Source of the DNA: Selaginella moellendorffii
Taxonomy: Eukaryota > Streptophyta > Lycopodiopsida > Selaginellales > Selaginellaceae
Assembly: GCF_000143415.4 (NCBI RefSeq)
Contig: NW_003314308.1
Location: forward strand, 638,794-702,793
Length of the DNA: 64,000 nucleotides
Reading direction: 5' to 3'
The notes under the pieces are model-generated. The model was not told where the DNA came from, made no database searches, and saw only the letters and a list, made by a program, of their open reading frames with translations. A program made the position numbers and the translations under genes. This document shows, piece by piece, positions 29,823 through 41,500 of this stretch (the first letter of the stretch is position 1; each line of letters begins with the position of its first letter).

Positions 29823-30668
29823 CTACCCACATAAATAACTACTTTGTAATATCCACCAAATAGTATTAGGATAATGTGCTAAAAAAATTACTATATTACA
29901 ATTATCTTGAATAGTTAAGTATGAAGAAATTATGCATTTAGGTGAATTAGAACAGTATTTGTTAGCTGCCCATAATACTTTTTTATTGTTATACAAAACA
30001 AGATTACCATCATTTTGAAGTTTTAATACACAAATATTAATATAATCATTAGAGATTTTTGTTTCCCATATTTTTTTATTTTGTAAGAAAAGAACAACTT
30101 GACAATTTGATGTCACCATCAATATAACTTTACCATTTGGAGAAATCAAATATTCATTTTGATATAGTTTTTGTGGATTATATAATGTATGTTGCACAAG
30201 AAAACATATAGAAATGGAAGTTTCACTATAATTATTTTTTAAGTTATTAGAAAATAACCACTCTTGAACTAATTTATATTGTAAAAAGTATCCTGGATTT
30301 TCACTTTCGAAATAATCAGGACAACTAACTTGTAACTCATTAATATTAGCATAAAAGAGTCTTTGGAATCCAGCTATCAAAGTACTACCTCTAAGAGTTT
30401 CTTGATTTGAGCATTCATACTTTGCTTTAAATCTTAAATCTATAATTCCTACTGAAGTATTAATTAATTCACCATCTGCATAATTTGCAGGATATGGATC
30501 TCTATCATCTAATTTGGATATTAATTTTCTAAAAACTGTAGCTATTTTTGCTATATCTTGGGGATTTAAATATCCAAGTCTTCCAAACTTTGGTCTATAA
30601 ACTGGTGCTATAATACATGTAGGAAAAAAACATAGTATAATATAAATAAATTTTATTACTGCTACCAT
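29823..30668 (-). CDS. Secreted B-lectin (bulb-type mannose lectin fold) protein, AT-rich copy
   Basis: A single exon of 281 codons. The N-terminus VIKFIYIILCFFPTCIIAP is a signal peptide. An N-terminal region of about 150 residues with five or more cysteines follows and is not recognised. From about residue 170 a B-lectin domain runs: YLISPNGKVILM, then sugar-site-like repeats. One repeat keeps the full QxDxNxVxY pattern (LQNDGNLVLY). The others are altered (SNCQVVLF, IQDNCNIVIF). B-lectins bind mannose in the cell wall space. Base composition is strikingly AT-rich, with AT-biased codons, unlike most neighbours. A related gene lies at 35712-36677 in the opposite direction and shares SPNG, NLVL and the YCxNxPxC motif. 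Confidence 0.75.
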   Translation of the reverse strand: MVAVIKFIYIILCFFPTCIIAPVYRPKFGRLGYLNPQDIAKIATVFRKLISKLDDRDPYPANYADGELINTSVGIIDLRFKAKYECSNQETLRGSTLIAGFQRLFYANINELQVSCPDYFESENPGYFLQYKLVQEWLFSNNLKNNYSETSISICFLVQHTLYNPQKLYQNEYLISPNGKVILMVTSNCQVVLFLQNKKIWETKISNDYINICVLKLQNDGNLVLYNNKKVLWAANKYCSNSPKCIISSYLTIQDNCNIVIFLAHYPNTIWWILQSSYLCG

Positions 30669-31600
30669 CGTGAAAATTGATTTTATTTGTACTTCCTTTA
30701 AAAGAGAAGGTGATATTTTAATATTTATAGTTTGTTTTACATATATATATTAAATGACAAGTAAGAATTAAAGAAGGTTTATTTTGACTCTAGCTATGTT
30801 GACCAGAGAGAGAGAGAGAGAGAGTTAGTAAGCTAGTGAAGAACAAATTAAGAAAATTATGAAGACGGTATTAGTTCATTTGAAGATCTTTCTTATGAAT
30901 ATTTGCAAATTTGGTTCTAAGTGTAGGAAGTATGACTATTACAACTGAATTGAAAAGCAGCCAATAAAGATCTGCATAGCATGTTATAGGTTTACCAGTC
31001 ATGGTTGAATATAGACTATAGTGGAGCACACATTGTTTAGTCTATGATAGTTGTGGCATTCTCCAATGAAAAACGTGAAGCCCATCAAGCAAATATGCTT
31101 GTATTGATGCTGTAGAAAAGCTCCATTTCAAGAGCTTCATGGTGGCTCTACAATCCTCTTTTTGTGAGCACTTACCAAGGGCCTCTGGAAGCAAATCATG
31201 GGCCTATGCACAAAAGCTAGCATTAAACACTGAGGTGATCACCACATCGATCATCACAAGCCAAAAACAAAATGTGGCACACCCTACCACTAAGCAGACA
31301 CTATAGTAAACTCGGCTGGAAAACATCGTGTCTGGTGGCAACTCGTCATCGCGGGTGGTTTGAATTTTATTGTGATCGATGGCATGCAGTAGCATCCAGG
31401 ACAATGCTAGGCCAAGTAATTTTATATATATATATATATATATATTTAAGGCGGTAGTGTAAGGCCAAAGCAACACGTGGAGGGCCGGGTAGCAGGTGAT
31501 GTACTAATTTTGCCATAATTTTTTTTCAGAATAAATGGCTTAATTTTTTAAAATAAACGATTAAAAATAAACTTAAAAAAAAGCTAACAGCTCATCAATT
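30669..31600. other. AT-rich intergenic region with microsatellites
   Basis: No gene is visible. A (GA)n run lies at 30,805-30,824, and a (TA)n run of about 23 bases at 31,423-31,445. The part next to 30,668 is the likely promoter of the minus-strand lectin gene. Confidence 0.55.
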
Positions 31601-32250
31601 TTCGTCATATATATGGCTTCATGGTTCCTAGCAAACAAAGAAACAAGTTTGGGTAAGGCATTCTTCCAAAAATTCTCCTCACTTCGTCCGCTTGCAAAGC
31701 CATCAAACATAGCTCAACACTCGCGTATGCCCATTCATGGCATAAGCAGCCGCCATGGCCGTCAAAGACAAGCATCTGGAACCCGATCACACAGCGTCTT
31801 TTCGTTCTCGACTCTAGCAAGTCGATCATACCTGTTAGTATGTTCTCAAAAATCCTGTAAGCTTCAAGGATATGCCCGGACTGGCACGTCCAGTCCAAGT
31901 AGTATGGCCAAACCGAGCAAGGCACCTACGGTGGCACTTTCTCGAGCAAAGCCTCAGCCTGCGTGAGAATACCCCACTGCGGGCATAGCTCGTCAAGATT
32001 ATCCTCGAGCGAGGACATGGCGTCGAACTCGATGTGCGCTTGTTCCAAACAGCCATTCTGTGCATACACCGTGACCATGTTGTTCCACGAGAAGACGTTT
32101 GAAAGCTGCTGGACGCTATCAAACACCGCAGCGGCTTCCTTCGCAGCTCCAAACATCTCAACCAAGAAGCGTCCCCTCAGATTGCCGCATGGAGCTGCTG
32201 AATCTCCGCCACACTCTTGCAAGAACGGCGTAGGCTGCAAACTTGCTTCT
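31600..32250 (-). pseudogene. PPR gene fragment
   Basis: On the minus strand PPR-like pieces occur in changing frames: FGAAKEAAAVFDSVQQL, NVFSWNNMVTVYAQNGCLEQAHIEFDAM, then WTCQSGHILEAYRIFEN and LMALQADEVRRIFGRMPYPN. Several frame changes and stops separate them, so it is debris of a PLS-type PPR gene. Confidence 0.65.
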
Positions 32251-32359
32251 TCAGTCTTCTAGCTCCGCGCTGCTTATTCACTTCGATACCACCCTGTGCT
32301 GCTAGCTCCCGGTCCGATCGATGAGAAACTTAGTGCCTGTCAGTCAACCCTCCAAAGAT

Positions 32360-33376
32360 CTACTTCTTCTTCTTGGCGGGCTGCTTGGCACCACCCTTTC
32401 CTTTCTTCCCAGCAGCGGCCTTCTTCCCAGCTCCAGCACCGGCGACCATGCGCACGCCTTTCCTTCCTTTCACTTGCTTTGGTTTGGCTCGCTTCGTCTG
32501 CCCCAGATATGGGAGTCCCATGAGCATCAGCAGCCGCTTTGCCTCTAGCCTCGACTCGGCTCCAGTCACCAGAGCTATCTTAAGCCCCCTGTTCTGATGA
32601 ATGTGCTCAAATCTATTCGCCGAGAGCGAGCTGAAGTCCTTGGTTCCGAGATCATACCGGTCTTTGTGGAAAGCGTAGAAGGCGCTCTTTTGCGGACCCC
32701 GGGTCTTTGGAACAACGAGCTCCAAAAGCCTGTCCATGAAAGGATACATCAACTGCATCAACAAAACCGAGACCTCGTGAGAGAAAGAACTACTAAACGA
32801 TGCTCGCATACCTCTCCTCTCAACGTTACTTTGCAGCCAACCGGATCTCCAACCCTGTAGGCCGATCCCGAGACGGGCTTTGACGCTTTCGTGATCGTGG
32901 GGCGCTGCCCGGTTAGAATGTACATGTCCCTCACGGTGGTCTCCAGCACCACCGCATCAGTCCGATCGAGCCGGAAGTTACAGTAGACAACGATCTTCTC
33001 GATGATAGGAACCTACATTCCCGGGAATTCACGCGAGAAAACCATGGGAAAATCTTGCAATGAAAGAAAGAAAAGAGAAACAAACCTTGCCGATAGAAGA
33101 GTATCCAAACTCATCCACAAGCGCCGGCACCACTCTCTCGCGATAGAGCTGCTTGGACTTGAAAATCCTCTGGCCTGGAGCATCGACGCCGGCGCCCGCG
33201 ATGAGGCCGCGATCCTTGGCATCCGCCGCCGCCACCGAGGCCATATGGCTGGCGGCCTCAGCGTCCACCCTGAATGTCACCGATCCCGAGTGCCGGACGA
33301 GGAGCAATCTCGCCGCCATTGCGGCGCCAGCGGCAGCGGCCTGGCGGCGGCATCCCCACAGCACAGCGGCCGCCAT
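32360..33376 (-). CDS. Organelle-type ribosomal protein uL5, nuclear gene
   Basis: Three exons (33376-33086, 33012-32812, 32752-32360) join in phase 0. The N-terminus MAAAVLWGCRRQAAAAGAAMAARLLL is alanine- and arginine-rich without acids, like a mitochondrial presequence. The body is bacterial-type L5: RVVPALVDEFGYSSIG, then LTGQRPTITKASKPVSG, then GDPVGCKVTLRGE, then RLLELVVPKTRG and a C-terminal RGLKIALVTG block. Unlike bacterial L5 it ends in a long Gly/Ala/Lys tail (KKAAAGKKGKGG, KKKK). uL5 sits in the central protuberance of the large subunit and contacts 5S rRNA. In many plants mitochondrial rpl5 is still mitochondrially encoded, so a nuclear copy with a presequence would fit gene transfer. 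A plastid location is the alternative. A second in-frame ATG at 33415 is a possible start. Confidence 0.85.
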
Positions 33377-33532
33377 GGACGATCGATCGATATCGATCAA
33401 AACCCTTCCTCCCACATTCTAGGGTTTAAGCAAGAGCTAGGCAATGTGTTGCGATCGATCGGCAGTGGGAATTCTTGTTCTTGTCTCTTCCGAAATATCG
33501 ATGCTTGAGGCACTTTTCATGCGATCGTCCAG
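33377..33532. promoter_or_regulatory. Putative bidirectional promoter with telo-box
   Basis: The region between the uL5 start and the small plus-strand frame contains TTCTAGGGTTTAAG (33,417-33,430) and AAAACCCT just before it. Both are telo-box-like motifs common in ribosomal protein promoters. Head-to-head arrangement and short spacing suggest a shared promoter. Confidence 0.4.
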
Positions 33533-33879
33533 ATGACGAGGAGCATTCCATCAAGAAGATCATCGGCGGCACTAGGGAGGAGCCATCGCTCGAGCGTAGA
33601 AATCTTTTTCTCCGCTCAAACCCTAAGACTCCATTCTCCTCCTTGTCGTCCGCCGGTTAGATCCTTAACGTTTTCTTGTTTCTTTGGATGATCATCGGTC
33701 GATTGCGCAGGCATTGCAAGATCTCCAAAGCTATAACGACAAGGTACGAGTCTACTGGATGTTCATCATCATACCTTGGAAATTTTCAGGTCCTCGTGCA
33801 AGTGGATTCGGGAATAGGAGCAAACAGAAGGCTTCGATTCCATCGGGCTCAATCTTCTCTTGACAAGGTAGATCCATAG
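33533..33879 (+). CDS. Small three-exon frame of unknown function
   Basis: An ATG at 33533 opens MTRSIPSRRSSAALGRS and continues to 33655. GT-AG introns then lead in phase 0 to 33711-33743 (ALQDLQSYNDK) and 33790-33879 (VLVQVDSGIGANRRLRFHRAQ...). All three junctions keep the frame, giving about 81 residues. No family is recognised. It could be the 5' part of a broken gene, or a short regulatory protein with a basic, serine-rich start. Support is splice and frame consistency only. Confidence 0.35.
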
Positions 33880-34055
33880 ATCCAAATTTACTCCTTTTCA
33901 AGCTAGCCCGATCTCTGCTACTCTATCCAATGCCGAGATCCCGCAAGACTCTCATCTGGTGACTGAGCTCCACGAGCACACTAAACAGCCAAGAACACTG
34001 TGCAAGCGCTAGTGGATTCTCCATTCAGCGGTTTTGTAATGGGAGCCTGGGAGGG

Positions 34056-34397
34056 TTATGGCATGGTGACAACGATTCCGTGCGTGGGGTCACACCTTTG
34101 AACGCTTGCGTGCTTTTTTCTCATAGCGTGAATGATGCTGTGGAGAGAATGTTTTGGAATTTTGGCACTGCGTGAAAACGAGGCGTTCCAAGCGACGAGA
34201 TCCCGGGCGGGCATAAAACTTAGTGTTCGTTGAGCAGAGTTGATATGCCGCGTGGGAGAAATGGAGACGAGTGCTTGGATGATGCCGCATGAGATCAATG
34301 CAAAGTATGGAATCCACTCTATAGCATTGCGCTGCTTCACTCTCACCCCATTTCCCCTTGAAAATAGCGACTTCCAAAGAAAAAAAAAGCGATTCAT
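34056..34397 (-). pseudogene. PPR gene scrap
   Basis: A 113-codon minus-strand frame contains FMPARDLVAWNASFSRSAKI followed by SLHSIIHAMRKK. These have the shape of one PPR S motif and the start of the next. The flanks show no further repeats, so it is an isolated remnant. Confidence 0.45.
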
Positions 34398-35711
34398 GTC
34401 TAGCTTCCTGATTTCCTATACTCTCTATGCTCTGATTCTAGTGTGTCGACACCGATAGCAAGCGATCGGACACGCAACATTTTTGTTGGATGGTGCGAGG
34501 TGACATGTTGTGCGGCACTTCGCAAGTAGAAAGATGGCGAGGACAAAATACAAGGTAATGGCTTGGAGTTTGCTGCCCCCAATGGTATTCATTTTTCGCC
34601 AAGATCGATCTCCTGACTGGCTACTACTGCTCTTCCTGGTGAGTATTTACCTGTAAGCTTTTGTTTTCACAAATTTATTTGCATAAACAACAATATCTAC
34701 TCTAACAACGTCGGCAATAAGAAAAGGTTTGGAGGAAAACGGTGATATTTCCAGAATCGCTTGTTGGTTTTGTTGTTTTTCCCAAGTTGTGAGTTTCCGG
34801 AATTGATGTCAAGAAATGCTAGACCTTTTGCCATTCTTCTGCCAGAGACCTATGATCAAAAGTTGCAAGCTTTAAGAGCTAGCGAAGAAGAGATTTTACT
34901 ATCTCCCTGTTCAAGCTCTTGCCAGAGTCCTATGGTGCTCCTCATATCCCCATTCTCCGGCCTAGTGGTAAGTTCTTCTTCCAATGCTAATGCCAAAGAT
35001 GAGATTTTTCTTGCTTAGATCTTCATGAGATTGTAAAACTGTGTTGTTGCTACTCATTTATTTGTTTTTGGCTTATTGGAACTAGACACCATTTTTCCTT
35101 CTGAGCTGGATGCTGGCATCCTTGTAATGCTCCTCGCTGATCCCAGTCCTTGCTGATCCTGGAAGTTGATCATGTAAACCCAGCCATGCGGCTTGTTGTA
35201 TCTCTGTGCCATGGCACGCATACCATCATCATTTTCCATTGCAGGCATAAATGCTAACTTTTCAAAGTATAGTGGAGCTTGGATCTCGAGCTCATTGAGC
35301 AGTGCAAGCCCATCCTTTTGATACTTTGATTTGGGCGAGGATTTGCATGCTATTAATAGGCTCATATAATGTGGTAAGTTGGAATTTCATATGATGTGGC
35401 AAATGAATTGTTTTTGGTGTTGACAATTTCTATATTAGGCATAAAAAATGCATGCAGACATAATTTTGGTGTTCTGTTTGAAATGATTTAACAATAGTTC
35501 ATAAAAGAAGATTGAACCCAGGACCTTTATATATTCTTTGATGATATTTTAATATTTTTTTTGTTTTTATTTTCATCCATAGCAAACATTGTATGGCTTA
35601 ATCCATCTGTAGCCATACAAAGTACCAAACACGAATAAAGACAAAGCACACAATGAATTATACTACTATAAAATTAACCACGCGCTTCTAGCTTTGTTCA
35701 GATTCTTAGAC
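34398..35711. other. Intergenic region without a recognised gene
   Basis: Short frames only. The 85-codon plus frame at 34,761 and the 103-codon minus frame at 35,054 show no family motif and have irregular codon use. The last 150 bases are AT-rich and include TTATACTACTATAAAATTA, a possible TATA region for the lectin gene downstream. Confidence 0.45.
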
Positions 35712-36677
35712 ATGATCGCTAGGCTCTTCCTCATTTTGTTTCTGTTTTCCAACCACAATCCTATTGGAGCGGATCCCGAGTTTCTAGCGAGACAACATCC
35801 ATGGAGGTTTGAATCTGGAGATTTTCATGTGATCTCTATGGCAATTCTGAAGCGCATCCGGTTGCTCTCAAGGGAGAGATATTACACCTATGGAAGAAGT
35901 TTCACTTCCACATTCATGGCTACATCAGAGTTCAAGGTGAGTGTCAGGCTGTGGCTGTTTAGTGTGCAGAGGAACGATGGAATGTGCTATGTCACACCAG
36001 ATCATTTACATGTAATAGACTCCCAGGCCCTAGTGAATGCGTTCTTGGGTCTCTACAATTCTGTGGCTTCAAAGGAGATTGAGAGCATGGGTTATGGCCG
36101 AATTCTCTGCGTGTGGAAGAATTTTGCCATTGACTATGTATCTTGGTATGGAAAGCCAGAGTATATGTCTCTTGGATTAACAGAGCAAGAAAATGAAGAT
36201 GAGCCAGCGTTTGATCATTCTCGTGATTTTAACCGCACCCTCTTTGACATTACCACCGATCCCGACTGGGAGAACTGTTGGCCTTTTCGATCCAACATGA
36301 TCGGAGGAGCTGAAGCTGCTTTGGGCTCATACATTGTCAGGGTTGGCACGCTGGTATCTCCCAATGGTAGATACAAGGTAATCATGCAGCAAGATTGTAA
36401 CTTTGTTCTCTATGAAGCATATCTAGAAAACGTGAATGCGGTGGTGTGGGAAAGCGATACTTTTAGGAAGGCTAAGGGTTGCTACATCAACCTCCAAATG
36501 GATGGAAATCTAGTGCTTGTTGATTCTTCTGGAAAACAAGTTTTATTTGCCTCTAATAGATATTGCCCAAACCAGCCAAATTGTGTGGTTACTGCTGGCC
36601 TCTCCGTCACAGATAATGGCTACATTGTCATCTGGCAGACTGACACTCAAACTGAGTTATGGCGAGAACCCAAGTAG
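35712..36677 (+). CDS. Secreted B-lectin domain protein
   Basis: A single exon of 321 codons from the ATG at 35712. The signal peptide is IARLFLILFLFSNHNPIGA. The N-terminal region (about residues 25-205) is not recognised; it has scattered cysteines and aromatic motifs (FKVSVRLWLFSVQRND, VWKNFAIDYVSWYG). The C-terminal B-lectin domain begins VGTLVSPNGRYKVIM. It has one perfect sugar-site repeat (QQDCNFVLY), a second with Val replacing Tyr (QMDGNLVLV) and a degenerate third (TDNGYIVIW). B-lectins of this type bind mannose-rich glycans outside the cell. It is a relative of the gene at 29823-30668 but has ordinary base composition. The two flank a block of PPR debris and the uL5 gene. Confidence 0.75.
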   Translation: MIARLFLILFLFSNHNPIGADPEFLARQHPWRFESGDFHVISMAILKRIRLLSRERYYTYGRSFTSTFMATSEFKVSVRLWLFSVQRNDGMCYVTPDHLHVIDSQALVNAFLGLYNSVASKEIESMGYGRILCVWKNFAIDYVSWYGKPEYMSLGLTEQENEDEPAFDHSRDFNRTLFDITTDPDWENCWPFRSNMIGGAEAALGSYIVRVGTLVSPNGRYKVIMQQDCNFVLYEAYLENVNAVVWESDTFRKAKGCYINLQMDGNLVLVDSSGKQVLFASNRYCPNQPNCVVTAGLSVTDNGYIVIWQTDTQTELWREPK

Positions 36678-37105
36678 TGGTCAATCTAAAATATGTTGCA
36701 CTCACTCAGAATATCCAGAAAAATTCTTGGGCATGATCTTGTCAAAACTTCTAAAGATGTGATTCGAGGAAGAGCCATATACCACAATACAACACACTCA
36801 TGAGGCTTTGCAATTTTGAGGTCTAAACACAAAGGATTAAGAGAACGTGCTCTAACTTTCCCTACTCTACCATCTTATGATTATAGTGGAACCTTAAAGG
36901 ATAGGATTTAGCTGTTGGCATAGAAGATGAACATAAGGGCATAGGCAGAGAAGCATGGGGTCACACAAGACCCAAATAAGTCGAATGCAATTGCATTACA
37001 TCTTGGGTGATGACAGGTTGATACAATTGTGTTGTTTAACCTAGTAAACAGTTGAATTGAAAAATTTTCCATGCCATAAAAACATATATTAAATATATTT
37101 GAAGT

Positions 37106-37280
37106 TGTGAGGGCCAAGTGTACAGCTACGATGCCGTATACTAATATTAGCATAGTGGGATTTTGGTAGCCGTCGGATTGGTTTCAATCCGGACCACTCA
37201 CTCTTGTATATAAACTAGGGTTTTTGGGCTAATTGATATGCACATTTCTGTATTCCCTTTCCATATTCCATGCACTCACA
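37106..37280 (+). repeat. 5' LTR
   Basis: Short LTR with TGTGAG/CTCACA ends and an internal TGTATATAAAC TATA box followed by TAGGGTTT. The primer site just inside reads TGGTAGAGGTGAGG, only partly like the usual initiator-Met tRNA complement. Confidence 0.9.
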
Positions 37281-37512
37281 TTGGTAGAGGTGAGGGGCAC
37301 TTTTGATTGTCCTTGGGAGTGCTTGGATTTGGGATTTCGGTTTAGATCTAACTTTTGCATTGTCTAGATCTAGCTTTTTCCATTTTCTTTCTTTTGTTCT
37401 TTCCTTTCAGGATTTTGGTTTAGATCTAGCTTTTTGCATTGTGTAGATCTACCATTTCTTTCCAGCTTTTTGTCATTTCTCTTCTTTTGCTCTTTTTTTT
37501 TCATTCATTTTC

Positions 37513-38449
37513 ATGGGCGATCCACAATCTCCTCCTTTGACTCTAGAGCAGCAGTTGGTTCAATTGCTTGATGCTATGCGCTTGCAATTGAACAACCAAA
37601 CTCAATTGATGGCGGCGTTCACGGCACATGGTACAACTCCTCCTGCTCTTGGTGCCAATCCTCGCGTTCGGCCGGAGTTCTTTCGTGGGAATCCTGGGGA
37701 TGATGTATACCATTGGTTTGATCACTTCACGGTGATTGCCACATATCATTCTTGGGATGATGCTCGACGTTTGCGTGAGTTCCCCACATGTCTCCAAGGG
37801 ACGGCATTGCAGTGGTACAATGGATTGAGCGCAGCCACTCGTGGCGATTGGAGTGTTCTTCCGGACGTCTTCAAACGTGCCTTCGGACACGCTGACGATT
37901 GTGATGATGCCTTCCAATAATTGCATCGTCTTCGCCAAGGGCCATCTGAGTCAGTGATGCAATTTGGCGATTTGCAATTTCCGAAGTCTTTTGCTTCGTG
38001 CGGAGCCAAATATATCGGAGTGGATCAAACTAGGAATGTTGTGGCCAGCACTTCGTCAAGATCTTGTCGGACTTGTGCATGCACTTGCTCCTGCCACTCT
38101 TGACGATGCTCTTCGCTTGGCACAACGTTATGAGACGTCGCCTCTTCCACTTCTTGCTACACGTCCTTCAGCTCCACTTCCTATGAGTGATGGTCCTGTT
38201 CCCATGGAGGTTGATGCTGCTGCTACTCGAGTCCAAGGACAAGGGCGAAGACGTGGTCGTGGCCGTGATGTTCGTTGCTGGGCATGTGATGAAGTTGGTC
38301 ATACTTATCGGCATTGTTGGCGCTTTCCGGATTGGCGACCTCCATTTCCTGGGTGGAGACCTTGGCGTCAGCAACGTCCCGTTGGTGTTGCTGCGGTGGA
38401 AGGTTTGGATACCGAGGTGCATTTGGGAAACGAAGAGTCATGCGAGTAA
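37513..38449 (+). pseudogene. gag of the Ty3/gypsy element, broken
   Basis: The first frame (37513-37920) begins MGDPQSPPLTLEQQ and contains the capsid-like RPEFFRGNPGDDVYHWFDHF and GTALQWYNGL. A TAA at 37918-37920 and a frameshift near 37,960 break it. The second part runs to 38449 and ends with a CCHC zinc knuckle CWACDEVGHTYRHC. Nucleocapsid and capsid functions are therefore split. Confidence 0.85.
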
Positions 38450-38560
38450 TGGAGGGACCTTGCGCGAATAAGTTAGTGACCCCTCCATCTTTCTTTCGGG
38501 AGTATCATCAAGGGGTTCACTCGGCATCGGTTCATCCAGTGTTTACTTTCCAAGCTCGTT

Positions 38561-41500
38561 TTTATAACATAGGTCTCCTATTCTTTTATCCGTGTTGGTT
38601 GATACAGGTTCGAGTTTATCTTCTATTGCTCGACCTGTTGCCACACGTTGTCATCTACACTTGCGTTGTGCGGCGGATCCAGTTTTCATTCTTTATGGCA
38701 ACGGCCGTACACATGCATGTGTATGAGATGAGGCGGACCTAGTTGTGCGTGTAGGCGATCTCGAGCTTGAGTTGCAGTCGTTGCGGGTGGTGCCGAGTCA
38801 AGCTTTTGACCTCATTTTTGGTATGGATTGGTTGCAGCGCAATCATGCCAAGTGTAACTTTGAGGCTTCTCCCCCATGTCTTATACTTCCTTATGTTTCA
38901 TCCATTCCTCTCACTTCCGTACCTCTTCATCCCTCTACTTTTACCTTTGCTTCCATTACTTTTGTTCCCCCACTATTTCCTCTTGTGTTTCCATTTTGTT
39001 CTGCTCTTCCCTTTTCCGATCCCTCCGATGATCTTTGTGTTGCAGCTGTTGACCAGCTCATGAAGGAGTATTCTGATCTCTTTGAATTTAACCTATCGTC
39101 TGGGGCCAAGATTGCCACACGTCATCCCATTCCAACCGGGGATGCTCGTCCAATCAAGGTTCCTGTTCGTCGTCGGTCACCCAAGGAGATCAAGATTTTA
39201 CGTGCAAACGTCAAGGAGATGTTGAAGAAGGGTGTTATTCAGAAGTTGCGGAGTCCTTGGGCATGTGAACCTCATCTTGTGACGAAGTCTGATGGGAGTA
39301 TTCGTTTTTGCATCGACTATCGTCCGTTAAATGAAGTGACGATCCCGGACGTGTACCCTCTTCCTCACACTGCTGATCTCTTGGATCGTTTGGGGTGAAG
39401 TCGTTGGTTCACCAAGCTAGATCTTGCTTCTGGGTATTGGCAAGTACCGATGGCCGAAGAAGATATTCCTAAGACTGCTTTTCGTACACCATTTGGTTTG
39501 TACGAGTTCTTGGTGATGCCGTTTGGTTTGAACAATGCTCCAGCAACTTTTCAGCAGATGATGGACGAGGTTCTTTGCGATATGCCGGAGGTGACGGCTG
39601 ACTTCATTGATGATGTCTTGATCCACTCGGAGGGGACGTGGGAGGAGCACGTTCGTGATTTTTGTAAAGTGTTGGATCGGCTACGCGACGTTAGTTTAAA
39701 GCTGAAGTGGTCAAAGTGCGTGTTTGGGTCCAAGGACACAACTTATCTTGGGGACCGTATTTCTCGTGAAGGTTTGCAAGTTGATCCTGACAAACTTGTG
39801 GCTATTCTAAAGTTCCCTACTCCGAAGTGTGTGAATGATGTGCAGCGCTTTTTGGGTAAGGTGCAGTATCTCGGTCATTTTGTGGATCATCTTTCCGATC
39901 GCACTACACCATTGCGAGCGTTGCTGAAGTCATCAACGTCATCTTTCATCTGGTCTCCGGATTGTGAGCGGGCGTTCGTGAATCTCAAAGAGCTATTGAC
40001 GACTCCTCCGGTTTTGGCATATCCTGACTACACTCGACCTTTTATTTTGCGCGTGGATGCTTCTGACATTGGTCTTAGAGGTGTGTTGATGCAAGAGAGC
40101 TCAAGTGTGCCTGGTCAGCACCATCTTATTGCATACATAAGCTGTACATTACAATCAGTGGAGATGAACTACTCCACGACGGAGAATGAGTGTTTAGCAG
40201 CAGTCTCGGGTTTTGAGAAACTTCATGCATATCTACATGGTTCTCGGACGTTACTTGAAGGTGACTATGCTGCTGTTACTTCATTATTGAAGCGAAAGAA
40301 CCTGGTTGGTCATACAGCTCGATGGGCTTTGAAGCTTCAGATATATGATTTCGATGTTGTTCATCGCCCAGGGAGTTCTATGGCTGATGCTGATGCCCTT
40401 TCTCGAGCTCCTCTTCCTTCTTCACTCACTTCTCATGTTTCTGACGAACCTGTTGTTCCAGCATCTGTGGATTTTCTAGATGAGGATTCTGTGCCGTCGG
40501 CGGTTGCTGTCCTTGACGTTCAATGTCCATAGGGCACAGAACAAGATCTACCTTCTTTTGATGAGGTTCGCGAGGCTCAAAAGATTGAGCCGTGGATTCG
40601 AAAGCTTCGAGATGGGTTTGAGAATCCTGCATCACTTGCTGATGACTTGCCTTTCCGGCATTTACATTCTCAATATCCCCTTGAAGATGGCCTTCTTTAT
40701 TTTGTAGGGACGGATCTTGATGATCATTTATGGCTGGTGGTGCCTTCGGTGTTTATTCCGCGGTTTCTCCATGCCTACCATGATTCTCCTGTTCTAGGTG
40801 GGCATATGGGACACCGTCGTGTCACCGAGAAGCTGCGCAGATCTTTCTATTGGCCAGAGATGCGATGTGATATTATCCGGTATGTGCGTAGCTGCGTTTG
40901 GTGCCAAGCTCGTAATACTCCCCCTTGTGCTGCAGAAGGACGGTTGGAGTCAATTGCAGTTTCTCGTCCATTTGAGTTGGTAGCGTTTGATCTTATGGGA
41001 CCTTTTCCACGATTGACTGCTGGCAATGAGTATGTTATTATTGCTTCTGACTACTTGACTCGTTGGGTGGAAGTTGGTGCTCTTGCTAGTGCCTCTGCAA
41101 CTGTTGTTGGATACTTTCTCCTCAATCGAGTGGTGTTCCAGCATTTTTGTCCAAAGCGGATTCTTTCGGATAATGGTCTTGCATTTATGGCTGAGGTATT
41201 TCATGTTTTGACATCTCGGTTGGTGATACGCTACACTTTTACGAGTGCTTATCATCCACAATCAGATGGTCTGGTGGAACGGCTCGTTCGGACATTCAAA
41301 GGGATGATTGCGAAGTATGTGAACTTTCAGCATTCGGATTGGGATGGTTATTTGCCATCTCTTCGGTATGCCTATGTCACAGGGGTGCTGAGTTCTATTG
41401 GTGCTTCACCATATAAATTTTTATATGGTCATGATCCAATATTACCAACAGAGCTGGGTTTACCTTCGCGATTGCCACGAGCTCCTGATGCTAGGTCATG

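Noticed and set aside
35054-35365. 103-codon minus-strand frame as a gene
   Set aside because: No family motif, no splice context, and it lies in a relic-rich spacer.
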